64,000 bases of DNA from Plantago ovata. Taxonomy: Eukaryota > Streptophyta > Magnoliopsida > Lamiales > Plantaginaceae. The stretch lies in the NCBI GenBank assembly GCA_028274465.1, contig CM051456.1, positions 11,311,745 to 11,375,744 of the forward strand, given 5' to 3'. Both the position numbers and the translations under genes were made by a program. The notes under the pieces are model-generated. The model searched no databases, had not been told where the DNA came from, and saw only the letters and a program-made list of their open reading frames with translations. Of the stretch, positions 25,938-37,700 are shown one piece after another (position 1 is the first letter of the stretch; the number at the start of each line of letters is the position of its first letter).

Positions 25938-26122
25938 TTAGACCATCTGCATTTGTTGTAGATGGCTAAGGCACGTGACTTAGCTGCGTTTAAGCAGTTT
26001 TCGTCGGCATCAGTCACTGTTTAACGTGATTAAGACACGTTTAAGCCCTGCCACGTCTTTTTTCTTTCTTTTTTTTCAAAAAAAAAAAAAAGAAGAATGA
26101 AGATTTGGTGTAATGAATTTTT

Positions 26123-26262
26123 CGACAAATTCAAATTCAAATTAAAGATAAGATTCCCGACAAATTCAAATTCAAATTAAAGATAAGATTCCCGACAACT
26201 TCAAATTCAAATTAAAGATAAGATTCTCGACAAATTCAAATTTCAATTTTCAAACAACTCAC
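26123..26262. repeat. 35-bp tandem repeat, about 3.5 units, inside the Harbinger-like element
   Basis: Units start at 26123, 26158, 26193 and 26228, each beginning cgacaa or cgacaact and containing ttcaaattcaaattaaag. The first three are nearly identical; the fourth is partial. They lie between the stop codon of the element's gene and its left terminus, so they could be subterminal transposase-binding repeats. Confidence 0.85.
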
Positions 26263-26414
26263 TGATTTTATTACAACGGACAATTGAGAAAATAAAAACA
26301 AACCACAGTTCTTACGGAAAGGAAATACAAGCAAACCACACTTGGACAGTAAATAAAAATACAAACAAGGCACATATGCATTAAAGTAAAATAAAAGTAG
26401 ACCACCATTCAAGG

Positions 26415-27597
26415 CTACTGTTGAGGAAACAACTCCATCTGAAGATTGTTGAACAAAAGATGCTCCTGGGGCTTTAAATCACGACGGTCCATTTTATCTA
26501 GAGGTTGGGTATACAACTTCATCTTCTTAATACACCTATCTTCATCTTTACCCTTTTGTATTCTCTCGGTCATCTCCTGGAAATAGCTAAACTTCTTTTC
26601 GTCAAGCTCAACTGAAGTCGGATAAGTCAAGTTGAAACTTGACAATTCTGCACTCATCGGGCTGGAGCTAGAATTTCTCTTTCTGGCCAACCTCTTGGCA
26701 GCGTCACGTCCCATGGGACGTTTCTCCGGGGAGGTCACAATGAATGAACATTTGCTCCCACCACTATTCCCAGCACCCGCAGATCCCATTGGCTCGTCTT
26801 CACCCCCGTCACCACCACCGGCATATGCAGCAGCCTCTGCCTCCCGCGTCGCCTTCACGTCATCTTCCCAATTTAAGTTTTTTTTGAATACTCCGGGTAC
26901 ACTCTGAGCACTGCCCATTGGGTCATAAATGTGAACTGCTCTCCTTTGCTCTTTGGTTTGTACCAAGTCTGATCTAGATCGATTACCTCATCCTCGTTGT
27001 AGTTACCACTACGTTGACCAAGGAACTTTTCTACTTTTTCATAGCAATCTCGCCACAAAGATATCTTCTCCTTCAACAACAAAAATCTCCCCCGGAGTGA
27101 GTCCTTGGTGCACACATTCATGTTAGTAAACAACTTATCCTCACGGGCTTTTTCATATAGCTCGTGCACATTCTTGAAGATCGATCTAGCCTCTTGGTTC
27201 GTGCCGACGATTGGGTTCATGCACACCTCCACGTACGAACTCAGAAAGACCGTGTCCTCATTAAGGTTGAAGGTGTTTCTCTTCGAACCACCATCACCAA
27301 CGTTTTTAGAGGCTTTCTCTTTTCCTTTGGCACGAACGGGTGTTCCTTCCTCGGCCATGGGCGGCTCCAGCTGGGTCTCACGAACAATCTCAACGTTTGA
27401 GTGAGAATCATAAAACATGGGTGTTTGTGAAGGTGAAATATTGTAATTATAAGGAACGTAAGGAGTTTCATATGGGTTTTGAAAAAGAGCTCGGTTAGGT
27501 GGGGGGTTGAACTAAACATGTCATTGAAGATAGTGTTGTATCGTTGATGATCGTTCTTTCTCAAGTAATCAAGATAGAGTTGTTGCTCGGGATTCAT
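26415..27597 (-). pseudogene. Myb-like/NAM-associated domain protein (Harbinger ORF1-like), two apparent frameshifts
   Basis: Three overlapping minus-strand frames make one protein. Frame 1 starts at the ATG at 27597 (MNPEQQLYLDYLRKN). Frame 2 carries a Myb/trihelix-like domain (EDTVFLSSYVEVCMNPIVG, then F-K-N-V-H-E-L-Y). Frame 3 carries the NAM-associated hallmark RPMGRDAAKRLARKR and ends at 26415. The first break is at a run of six C (minus strand, near 27508) and the second at a run of eight A (26878-26885). Each is explained by one missing base in the homopolymer. With one base restored in each run the span is 1185 nt, exactly 394 codons plus a stop, with no other defect. The breaks may therefore be assembly errors in an intact gene rather than decay. 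Databases often label such proteins 'glutathione S-transferase T3-like' in error. In Harbinger elements the ORF1 protein binds DNA and helps import the transposase into the nucleus. Confidence 0.75.
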
Positions 27598-27834
27598 TTT
27601 GGTGGATGTGAAAAATGGAATGGCAAGGATTATGGAGTGTTGAGAGTGTTTTGAGTTTAATTAAGAAGGGAAAAATGAGTTGGAGAAGGTGTGAGTAAAC
27701 ATATCCAATATTGATGACTATTTATAGATCTCGAAAAAAGAAAGTCGTTGGTAATTTTTATTTATTTTTAGCATTTTTTTTTTAAAGTTATGACCGTTTG
27801 AAATTTAAACGGATTAAATATCAAAAAAGAAAAA

Positions 27835-27960
27835 AAATATAAAGAAAGGAGTCCACTGTCAGTGGACTGCACGTGGCGCCAGCCAGTCACACCATTAATA
27901 CCGTGTTTAGAAAATATAAAGAAAGGATTCCACTGTCAATGGACTCCACGTTGCGCCTCC
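27835..27960. repeat. Direct duplication with palindromic core, subterminal in the Harbinger-like element
   Basis: A segment running aaatataaagaaagga, then tccactgtca.tgga, then a cacgtggcgcc or cacgttgcgcc block occurs at about 27836-27880 and again at 27913-27958. The core gtccactgtcagtggac is a palindrome. It lies between the gene's start and the right terminal repeat, so it could be promoter or transposase-binding sequence. Confidence 0.7.
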
Positions 27961-28599
27961 AACATACAAATGGAGGAGGTCTTATCCGCAAAAATAAAGG
28001 CGAATAGATTAGTATTATCTTTACAAGTTCTGTTTCGCTTAGAGTTCTAGTTACATAGTATGTGTCTGACTAACTAGTATATAAAGCACTGCAGGGCGAT
28101 GCCTATTATTTATGATTTGATGTACTTTACTTGACGCTCTGTTTCTGATTCTAATGTTCTTGTCTTTTCTGATTATACTAATGTTATTCGTTCTTCATAT
28201 GATAACGTTTATTATCTCTTTTATGTGCCAAATACCTCTGGAGGACACACAATTAGTGCGTTCTATATATGGAGATTTACCGAATAACGCTCTCGAGCAA
28301 ATTCCAAGATCTCAGCACCTGGCCTTATGATGACGCTCTAATTTGACACATCATCATGACTCTTCATTGATCTTTTATTGTCCTTATTTCCTTTAGTTTA
28401 TTATAATAGTTTTACTTTTAGTGCGTTTTGTTTCCTCAGGTACATTTGGATCACTTTGGTGAAAATGGCATAAATATGGTGTATTCGGACACATTTGGAG
28501 CTTATTTTGATTGGATTTTCATTGAGTTCCCAGAGGTACTTCAGGCTCGAGGAGTACGAAATCTCTCTCGTTTTGAAGCTTTGGCTAAGTTTGGAGCTT

Positions 28600-30335
28600 T
28601 AAATATCGTCAAACTCACTGTATAAGAATGGCGCCCCGTGCTTTCGATCCGGCGCCCCACCGATTTAATCCGCGCCCCGCGCTTTTACGATAGTCAGATC
28701 GCGAATTTCGTATATAAACTCGTTTTATCTTATTTTCTTTAGATTTTACATTCTTGCACGAACCCTAGAGAGAAAACACAATTTGGAGGCACACTCTTAG
28801 CCTCCATTCATTAATTCTCATCCATCGAATCACTACCGTTATTAGATTTCATTCTTTTGATATTGGATTAGACTTGTGATTTGCTATTGCTCAATCCGCG
28901 ACAATTGAGTATATTGTATCAATCCATTTTCTCTCTATTCTTATAATGTTTGATGTTGTTGTTATTATGATTATGAATATGGTGTATGATTTATTCGTTA
29001 TGAGTAGCTAAATCGGTATGTGTTGGTGGTAGAAATGTAGATCAGATGATTTGGTTATCGATTGTGTTAGTATGAGGCTTTGAAAGAGATGCATGTGATT
29101 TATTCTTTGTATGTTTATGATTTACAAACACAAATATGTTTGAATTAGGATAGTGACAATATCCGTGGTTGATTTCTATCATAAATGTGGCATTGAATGA
29201 TTGTATGTAATGCTGGAAATAATTAGTATGTGTTTGAGAATCTCCATGTATGCTTGCGTATCTAAGTAAAGTGCTCATATATAATTGCCTTTGATGATGT
29301 GTGTGTAACTTATGTCAACTAAATGGTTCATCCCTATGCATGTTCATTGGCGAAACTTGTCTACAAACGGTGTGAAAACCTACGCCGAATCTTACTAACA
29401 TATGAGATACCTTATATGATGATCTTACAAACTACCATCAACCGTTTTTCTCTATTTGAAATCAAAAGTATTTATTTCCAACATTTGTTCAAGTGTGTCT
29501 CCTACCAAAACCCACACTTGTTTACCTGTTTGACTAAATTATTAGAAGTAAATTAAGTGAAAACCTAGTTAAATCTTTAAAGACCGACCTCAGAGTTAGC
29601 TTATCGCTACGCTTTTGTTTTGTGTAGTCTTAAATTGGCTTTTGGCATTAAAACTACAAATAGTAATTTTGATTCACAACGCATCAAAATTTGGCGTCGT
29701 TGCCGGAGATTTAACTCCTTGAACTTTTTTACTTTGAATTTTTAGTCATTCTTTTTTTTTATTTCTGTATCAAATCATATACTTGATACTTACATCTATA
29801 TTTTGTCTAGGTAGGTGTGCATGCCGAGTACTCGATCGTCTGCTGAACATGTTGTGCCTATAGTTGTTGATGTTGATTGATTCTTCGATCCATAAGAGGA
29901 AGAGGAGCTTGATTCTTTTCGTAAAAGAATTTCATTCTGATTTGGAAGAGGGTTCGAGTTCAGATTATGAAGAAACCATGGACGGAGTAGATGATACGCA
30001 ACTGAAGGCACTAATCCAACCCTCTGTTGGAGTTATGGGACCAACTATTGTCCTAAACCCAGCTAATATGAACTTGGAGATCAAGAATCACATGTAACAA
30101 CAATTGCCAAAATTCTATAGCATGCATAATAAAGATGTGATGGGATTCCTGAGAAAAATTGAAGCTTTCATTCGCCATCTACAGAAACCATCTGAGGAAG
30201 TAACTGATATAACGACTTGAGAATGAAGGTGTTCAGTCTGGGGCTTAACGACAGAGCTAAAGTATGGCTTGGTTCACCGGAAGAAAGACCACTCAACAAC
30301 TGGGATGATGTCTTCACCAAGTAAACGATGAGGAT
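28600..30335 (+). mobile_element. Ty3/gypsy retrotransposon 5' end: LTR part, tRNA-Asp-type primer site and gag remnant
   Basis: A primer-binding site tggcgtcgttgccggaga at 29692-29709 matches the complement of the plant tRNA-Asp 3' end with two differences, as in Athila/Tat-lineage elements. Upstream is LTR-like DNA with a TATA box (tatataaact, 28711-28720) preceded by repeated ggcgcccc/gcgccccg phrases (28630-28682); its left limit is not resolved. Downstream a gag frame starts at the ATG at 29821 (MPSTRSSAEHVV) and is broken by stops. From 30095 to 30320 it still reads as a retrotransposon gag domain (N-K-D-V-M-G-F-L-R-K-I, then F-S-L-G-L-N-D-R-A-K-V-W-L and N-N-W-D-D-V-F-T-K). Nothing of pol follows, so the element is truncated. 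Confidence 0.7.
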
Positions 30336-30461
30336 GTAATTGGAGTAGTTTTGTTATGATATAAAAATAAATAAAGAATGAAATTGGTGTTAATTATAGT
30401 TAAAAATTAATGAATAAGTAATAAATTGTGATAAATTGAAAATTTGTATTTTGTTTTTATA

Positions 30462-30545
30462 TTACAACTACTCCTACACTACTTTTATACATATATCCTA
30501 TACCACAGTATATCTCCACACCTAAACCGTCTTATTTCTTTTGTT
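30462..30545 (-). repeat. 3' fragment of the tRNA-derived SINE, minus strand
   Basis: Read on the minus strand this gives aagacggtttaggtgtgg, a variable middle, then agtagtgtaggagtag. This matches the last third of the copies at 32468 and 45050. No box A or B is left. A still shorter piece with the same gtgtaggagtag tail lies near 6634-6655. Confidence 0.45.
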
Positions 30546-32160
30546 ATAGAGTAATGATATTTTCATAAATGGCAAAGAAATTAAATGTTTCAACTCAAAT
30601 GAAATGTCTAAGATGTAGAAATGGTTTAACTAGTATAGTACTGTATTAGGAGAGTACATTTTTAATGATAATGTAGTACTATAAAATTCACATTCAACCA
30701 CCCTAAAGTTTTTTGTTAGTATATCTAGCCACTCCATTTCTCAATTCTAGCTCTGGATGACTGTATTTATTTTTCTATTTTTTTAGCAAACACAAAGTAC
30801 AATTATTACTAAAAGTCAAGAAATTCAAGTTCATCTGGAAGCTTTACATAATGCGCCCAAATTATGAAATGGTTCTGTTCTGTATGCATGTGATAGAACA
30901 AGTTAGAAGTCATTGCCTTTTCTCGTCTATAAACCTTATAGAGGTATTCATTTGGTGCAAGTACTATGGCCGAACTCTAGTTTTTTAAAGGGGATAGCTA
31001 GCATAGGTTCATTTCATATAGAGACGATCAACTTCCTGTATTTTTAAAATATGTAAAAATAATAATTACCGCCCAGCCGCGCCATTCTGCGCACCATCCA
31101 ATTTAATTTAATAGAATTTGATTAAGGTTGTCCAATTCAACTTGTCTAACTTCAATTCATCCAGTTTAATTAAAAAATTGAAATTTGTCAGCTTTTTAAA
31201 TTGTTACAAACACTTTAAAATTAAATTCTTATTAAATTAATTGATAAGTTGGATAAATTAAATTGTTGCAAACACCTACTAAATGCATAGCCACCCCGAG
31301 TTTAACCAAAATGTACGCAACTCCATAGCTAGTTTGAGTTGTGAATTTAGTATTTTTATTTGTAGTCATGTTATGCGATCTGGCCTTACCAAGGGTTTAG
31401 CTTGGTAAGACTTGAGTTCTGATCATTCAATGATGTGTTCAAATCGCTCTCGAGCTTCAATTAGAGTTAGCTAGTTACTAACGAGCCAAGGCTTGCTGAA
31501 TTCAGTGTTCCTCAAGTAAAATTCATGAGGTTTGTTAAAATCCATATTTTGGTTCATTTACAACCAAAACGCATCTTAAATTCTTAATATGCATTTTTTC
31601 TTCACGGGCACAACTTGAGCCCAGGACTGAATTTTATCTCGATCTTTAAACAAGCCAGGCTTAGACTAGTTTAAATAGGGTTCTTCAAGTTCGATTCAAT
31701 ATGTTAGATACTCAACTTGGCTCGAACATTATAAGGTTGAGTTACATGACTAATTATTGGGAGGGGGGTGTGGGGCTCCAAGAGTGAGGGTGCAAAGCAA
31801 AAGAACAAGGGAACAGTATAGTTGATGTGATGAGAGGGGCAGAGAGAATGAATGTGTGATGAGTAGTCAAAGGGCCAGCCAGCCAATATGTGTGAATATG
31901 ATATGTCAAATCGTATCAGTGTACCACTATAAAATATAGTATTTGTACTAGTGATGGACTTGGAGTAGTAAACATTTGCAGAGCAGAGGTACCGCAGATG
32001 GCTACTCTGTTTATTGCACTTTCTACTGTTGTATTCTTCACCTTACTACTTACTACCTGCCAGAATAATCAATTTACCTTGTTTCCTTTTCTCTTCTTGC
32101 CCTGGCTGGCCCCTTTTACTACTTCTTCCTTCACTTCCCATTTAATACATTTTCATTTTT
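30546..32160. other. Intergenic, no gene recognised
   Basis: AT-rich DNA without exon structure. Open frames near 31704-31886 and 31998-32261 are low-complexity; the latter runs into a TA repeat. Confidence 0.35.
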
Positions 32161-32175
32161 CCTTTAACTCATTCA

Positions 32176-32176
<1 letters not shown>

Positions 32177-32246
<70 letters not shown>
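32177..32246. repeat. TA dinucleotide microsatellite
   Basis: About 70 bp of (TA)n, flanked by T-rich non-coding sequence. Confidence 0.95.
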
Positions 32247-32247
<1 letters not shown>

Positions 32248-32467
32248 CTATAACTAACTAGTAAGTACACAGTCCTACCTAAGAGTTATTTTGTCTGAGG
32301 GATAAACATTATAATATTGAAATATTATGGATTCGACTAGTGTGTTTTTAACTGTTACAAAAATTAATAAAAGAGAGAATGAAGAATTCCAAACTTGGAC
32401 CTGTGCTTTTAATTTCCCCAATGGGGGCAATCCTTCATTTCAAAGTCTGATTTATTTCGAATTCCAA

Positions 32468-32625
32468 ACTTGATATTCGAGTGGTAAGGGTGTTGGAGTA
32501 GCAATGAGATGTCGAAGGTTCGAATCCCGACCGAGGCATAAGGTGGTTTAAGATATTTGGAGGTGTATAGTGTAGGAGTAGGAATAGAGCAGATGGCCGT
32601 TTTATTAAATAAAATAAAATAATAA
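32468..32625 (+). repeat. tRNA-derived SINE copy, plus strand
   Basis: The order is: box A-like attcgagtggtaaggg (32475-32490), box B ggttcgaatcc (32518-32528), cgaccgaggcata, aaggtggttta, then gtgtaggagtagg and an A-rich taaaataaaataataaa tail. This is the cleanest copy in the window. Box A and box B spacing fits an internal Pol III promoter. The A-rich tail is typical of retroposed SINEs. Confidence 0.65.
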
Positions 32626-32629
32626 ATCT

Positions 32630-34755
32630 AGGTTTTAACTCTTGAATTGTGCTTTGGTGATTATGTGAGTCTTGTATGATGGTAACGAGTCCATACTCCA
32701 TAGTGAAGGATCAATTCGATGGTACGTACCGACTACATATTGTCATATTCAAAGTTTCAAACACAGCATGACTTGTAGTTCTCCTACAACAAAGTGCCAC
32801 GTATTACAACAAAACTACAAAATATCATAGTACCTGGCCTCAAGGAGAAAAAGGACGCAAATATTTAATTGTAAATATTTGACATGTTTTTTTTATCGAA
32901 ATTAAAACATATTCATTAATATTTGTACATGTTTTGTTTTAATAGATATGTTGAGATTTGAGAAGACTAGTAGTAGTACACTGGAGTTTGATAACCCGTT
33001 AATTATTTTACTATATAGGACAGGCCCAAAATAATACTCGGAACTAGTCGTTTCCGTACCTTTGGGGTTTAATGTAAAATAATTGTACGTATCCCGCGGC
33101 AGCATGAAATGGGTCTTCATGCGATCCATACATGCATATATTCAAGAAAATAATGCATTACTGAATACTGATCAACGTCTTGCAATTGAAAACGTGTCTC
33201 TCTCCCCACCACTCAAAACTTGGACTAACATTAAAATATGATAATCCTTTTTTTTTTAATCCGTGTTTATGTTAATTTGTCTAATTTTAGAGCGTCATTC
33301 CATTCAAGTGACTTATTCTATGAGTTAATGGGACCTGAAAAAGCTTTAATATATATAGGGGTGGGGAGTGACTTAAACCCAATTTGCCTCGTAAGATGTG
33401 TATAATGGTGTTATAATGAATAAGATGAATTTGTTCGAAAGAATGACTTTACGAATGGAGAGTTGTACACTTGCCTAGTAAGATGTGTATAATGGTGACC
33501 AAGATGAATTTGTTGATTATCTTGTGCATATAAAGTTGAACCTATTTATAGCTTTCACCAATATATATTTCTCCCGAATTGTACCAAATATGCGCCTTAA
33601 ACTCATCCACATGAGTATTTGAGTCACATTTAGCATTTAATGGGCTTGACCCAGTTTCCAATTAGAGTTATGCTAGGGTACTTTGGTTTTTTTAATGTCT
33701 TAATGAACTTTCCATAACGTTTGCTCTTCTTTGGCCCGAGGTTGTGTTCGATCTGAAGGTCCAACCAACTAATTGTAAAGTCCGAGCTACTGTATTTTCC
33801 TTTGGTCCTTGGGCTGGTATAATCTTGTGAAGGCTACACTAGTTGGGATCATTAGGAAACTCGTCCATGTCTCTCATCTACCTTATATGGTCCGGTACAA
33901 GAAATTTGGCCTTATCATTTATTATTCGGCCTTTTAGAAGGACTCAGGGTATAATACATTTCTAAACGTTATTGGAGGCCCACCTATCCAATTATAATGT
34001 CCAGGTAACTTGGTCGAGCCTTAGTATTGCTTTGGTCGGGTTTAACTACTCCTTGGGCTTGCTCAGTTCACGGACTCTTTGGTCGGTTCATGCATAACTA
34101 TAGTAATTGTTCTTAAAATTAACTTGTCCTAATTTGTAATGTTTAAAATAGTAGGAACCTAATATGAACATCTGAAAAGGGACAGAACTCTGATGAACAA
34201 GAATACAACCTCCCATGCATTAGCCTGCCCAGAAAAGTAAGCTGACTTAAGTTTTCAACACAGTTAGGAGTTGACTAAACTGTCCATTGGATGGATTTAC
34301 TAAGCCTACTACCCTCTATTTGGAAATCAAGTCGTATTAGTACACGAAAAGAGCCTCTATTTGCCATTTGGAACACTAAAGATTACGCTGAGTAATGAAC
34401 AAACCTTTGGGAATTTCTGAATGAATTAGTAAATTTTCTGTCCCATAGACAATAGTGTGCCCTACATTCTGAATCAAGAGAAAGAAGAGCAATAAGATCT
34501 GATGTGAAGTGTTTAGATTTTACAGACCATGGTGTTTTTAACCCAACTCCATTATCAACAACTACAAGTACTATTGTTTTCCTTGTGTACTTTCTTTTAG
34601 ATATAGGAAACTAAGATTTCATTTTCCATGCTTGCTCATGAACAGATCCTTTCGAACATATATACACCGTCCTTTAAATGTACCAGAAATAATGCGTCAC
34701 TGGACCTAGAGGGGTCACATCGATCCATATCCGCTGAATGGTGTGTACCAGGACA
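32630..34755. other. Intergenic, no gene recognised
   Basis: The sequence includes a small tandem duplication (about 33384-33437 and 33471-33518, sharing taagatgtgtataatggtg and aagatgaatttgtt). A stretch at 33660-34130 has mixed composition and could be an old LTR, but I found no coding motif. No gene can be supported. Confidence 0.35.
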
Positions 34756-37700
34756 CTACAAGCTTATTTCTGACGGTAAACTGATCTCTAGGAAATACAG
34801 GCTGCAAAACAAACAAAAACGATTGCTTATGAAACTACGGTGATGATGGTACACGGTTATAAAAACTGTAACAGATCGAAGTGCAAGGACGACGTGTTAC
34901 AGAGTGAGTTGGGTTAGTAAGACACATTACCTGGCAGACATGAAAGCCATGCCAACGAATACAGCCTTCACGGCTTGCTTTTGTCCAGCATAATCAAATG
35001 CCAACGGCAACATTTCATGCAATGTTAGGAAAGCCATCACTCCACCAACTGGAAGCAAGCGAAAAAAAATCATCAACAAAATGTCACGGGCAGGAGGCTG
35101 TCATGTATTGTGTGAGACAGTGGAAAGGTCATAAACCTGATCCGAGGAGTCCTTCCAGAATGTGAGGATTTAAACTGCTGGGAAATAGGTAAGCTGCAGG
35201 GTGTTAATTGCGAGAAACATTAGAAATTATACTTATGGGTAATGCCATGGTTTTTTAACAGTTAAAATGTATGAGTAGAGGGGACAGACCGACGATTATT
35301 ACACCAAGGGGTTCAGCAAAACCAGAAAGAGTTGCCAGCTTGAACGCTTGCCATTTGCTAAAGATCAAAGGTTGCAGACACAACGTAATTATAAATATCT
35401 GAGCAATAATTCCACAGCACTAGAATTGATGAAAGACAAGCATAACACGAATAAATGTAGTAAATGTAAATATAGACTGGCCAACTTGTACCTGCGAGTG
35501 GCAAAATAAACAGGAAGAGCAACAGCTACACCCTGCAAACAATATATGCAAGTCAAATTCACGGTTTAGAAAGGTAGTCCAAATCTATACCATAAACATC
35601 ATATCTTGTTCAGTTCAAGGACAAAAATCGTTTACATAGTTGCATTTACCAACACCAAAATCATACCATGCTGCACATGCATTAAGAGAAATATAACTCG
35701 AGACATATTATGCACATTAAAATAACAGGAAACTTCAGAATGAAAAGTACCTCGGGAATATTGTGTAAAGCAATAGCTAGTGCCAAGTTAAGACCAACAC
35801 GAAGACCCTGTGGAAGTGAACAATCATTAGTAGGTAGACAGATTCATGGTCTTCAAGTACCAAAATTTACAAGCAACACTATGTTGGAACATAAGAAAAG
35901 GAATTAGAGATTTCCCATTGGCATCACTAATGCATATATACTTCTGCAGAATATCTTTATCTAAGAAGCTAATAACTCTTAATGTCTTGCCTTTTTTTTT
36001 TTTATCTCCCAGCATTCTTTTAATTATTTTTCTTACGAGCAATGTTCGTAAGAAAATAGGTCTTTTTCCTTACAACAAGTCGAGCAATCTGTAATGATAT
36101 ACTCCGACACATTTCAAAATACTTGTCTTATAATATGCTCCATATAGATTTCTGAGATCTCCAGAAGGACCGAAGCAGATAAAAGTAAATAGAGAATGCA
36201 TGAAATGATACAGGACCCATCAAGCTCAGTTTACCGGAAAATAAGGGTTCTTATCTAACTACTTCACACAAAACGTAACTCTAACATACATATTAATTGG
36301 CTAATAAGCTTAAATTGTCATTTTATAAAATATGGGCTAGAGAGCTAGTTATATAAATAAATATTAATGTACATCAGGAGCTACCTTCAGTGATCCAAGG
36401 AACACTGCCATTCCTTCTGGAAAATTGTGCAAGCTTATACCTGATTATCAATGCATGAATTAGATGGTTAAAAGAAACATCAAGGAGCAAACTAAAACTC
36501 GCCTAGAAAAGTATCTTGCAATTTGTCATTAATTCATACTTCAATCTTAGTTTTCTCTTTTTTCAGGGAAATGCTGTTAAGAACATGAGACCATACACCC
36601 AGGACCGGTGTTTCAATTAGAATAGGTACATCTGTTGATGTGTTAAATGTCTACCAAAAATCATGCAGCTGATTAGCTCATAAACAGATGAAGAAAAATG
36701 ATCAAGTTTTCCAACATTACTTGCATGAGCTTACAAGTTATACACCACAAGGAGAAAATAGCAACTATAACAAAATTAAAAAAGATACTACTAGATTATC
36801 ATATAGACAAATTACATCTATATACATTGATATCCCCGTTGTCCTGTCAATTAACCCCTCCCCCTTTCTTACACTGAACTGCATAATTAAATTGCAAAGA
36901 ACCAAATCCCTTCACGAGTAAAAAGACCTCAGATTGCATTTGGCAGCAAAAATCAACTAATGCTCAACTCACTGTTCCAACCAGAGGCCATTGATTTTAC
37001 ACCTTCAAGGGAGGGGTGCATATGCAGTTTCTAAGAGGGACAGGGTCACTGGGAAAATATGGCTCTTTATAAGTATATTGGGATACTAACACGATGCAGG
37101 CATTAGAAATGAAAGACGTGGGTTGGCATTAGAAATGAAAGATTTTTTTATGTAATTTCTGCATTTGAGTAGCTCACCGTTTTCCCTATAAAAGGAGCCC
37201 TCCGGCTAGTGTTTGACATTCTTCTCTTCAATTCCTCTTATATTTCAGTAATTGACTGTAAGTTCAAGACTGTCGGCTAGTATGTGGTTACGTGGGCGCT
37301 CCTTAAATGAGTAGAGATATTGTGTAATTACAGCTTTCTGATAATGGTTTTCTTCTCAGTTCTTTTTTCTTCACCCCCCCCCCCCCCCCCTCCCTATTGA
37401 TTGTGTAATTACAGCTTTCTGATAATGGTTTTCTTCTCAGTTCTTTTTTCTTCCCCCCCCTATTGATTGGGAGTTTTCTTTGTTAAATGCCATGGTACTA
37501 CGTCTCTTTTGGCCATTCTGTTTCCGCAATGGGAAATACTAGGGGAGTATATTTGGAAGGACAAATTCTCAACAAAGGGGGTTTGATATGCAATGCTAAA
37601 ACACTATGTTCATTCTTTCAATCTGACAATTCTGCAGAAATGTTAAACTATACCAGTATTGTTCTTGGTACATCAACCTAGGATGAAAACTAGGCAACTT

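Larger units (their letters stand above)
25941..27981 (-). mobile_element. PIF/Harbinger-like DNA transposon (2041 bp) with TTA target duplication
   Basis: Both ends carry an imperfect terminal inverted repeat of about 39 bp. The left end begins gaccatctgcatttgttg. The right end, read inwards, begins gacctcctccatttgtat and continues with a shared gg.g and acgtg block. The element is flanked directly by TTA at 25938-25940 and 27982-27984, the target duplication of the PIF/Harbinger superfamily. It carries one long gene, a Myb-like/NAM-associated protein of the kind known as Harbinger ORF1, on the minus strand. I see no DDE transposase, so movement would need a helper element. It also holds a 35-bp tandem repeat near one end and a duplicated palindromic segment near the other. 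Confidence 0.75.

Noticed and set aside
26123..26262. CRISPR-like array
   Set aside because: The 35-bp units are contiguous tandem copies with no unique spacers, and the window is plant nuclear DNA.
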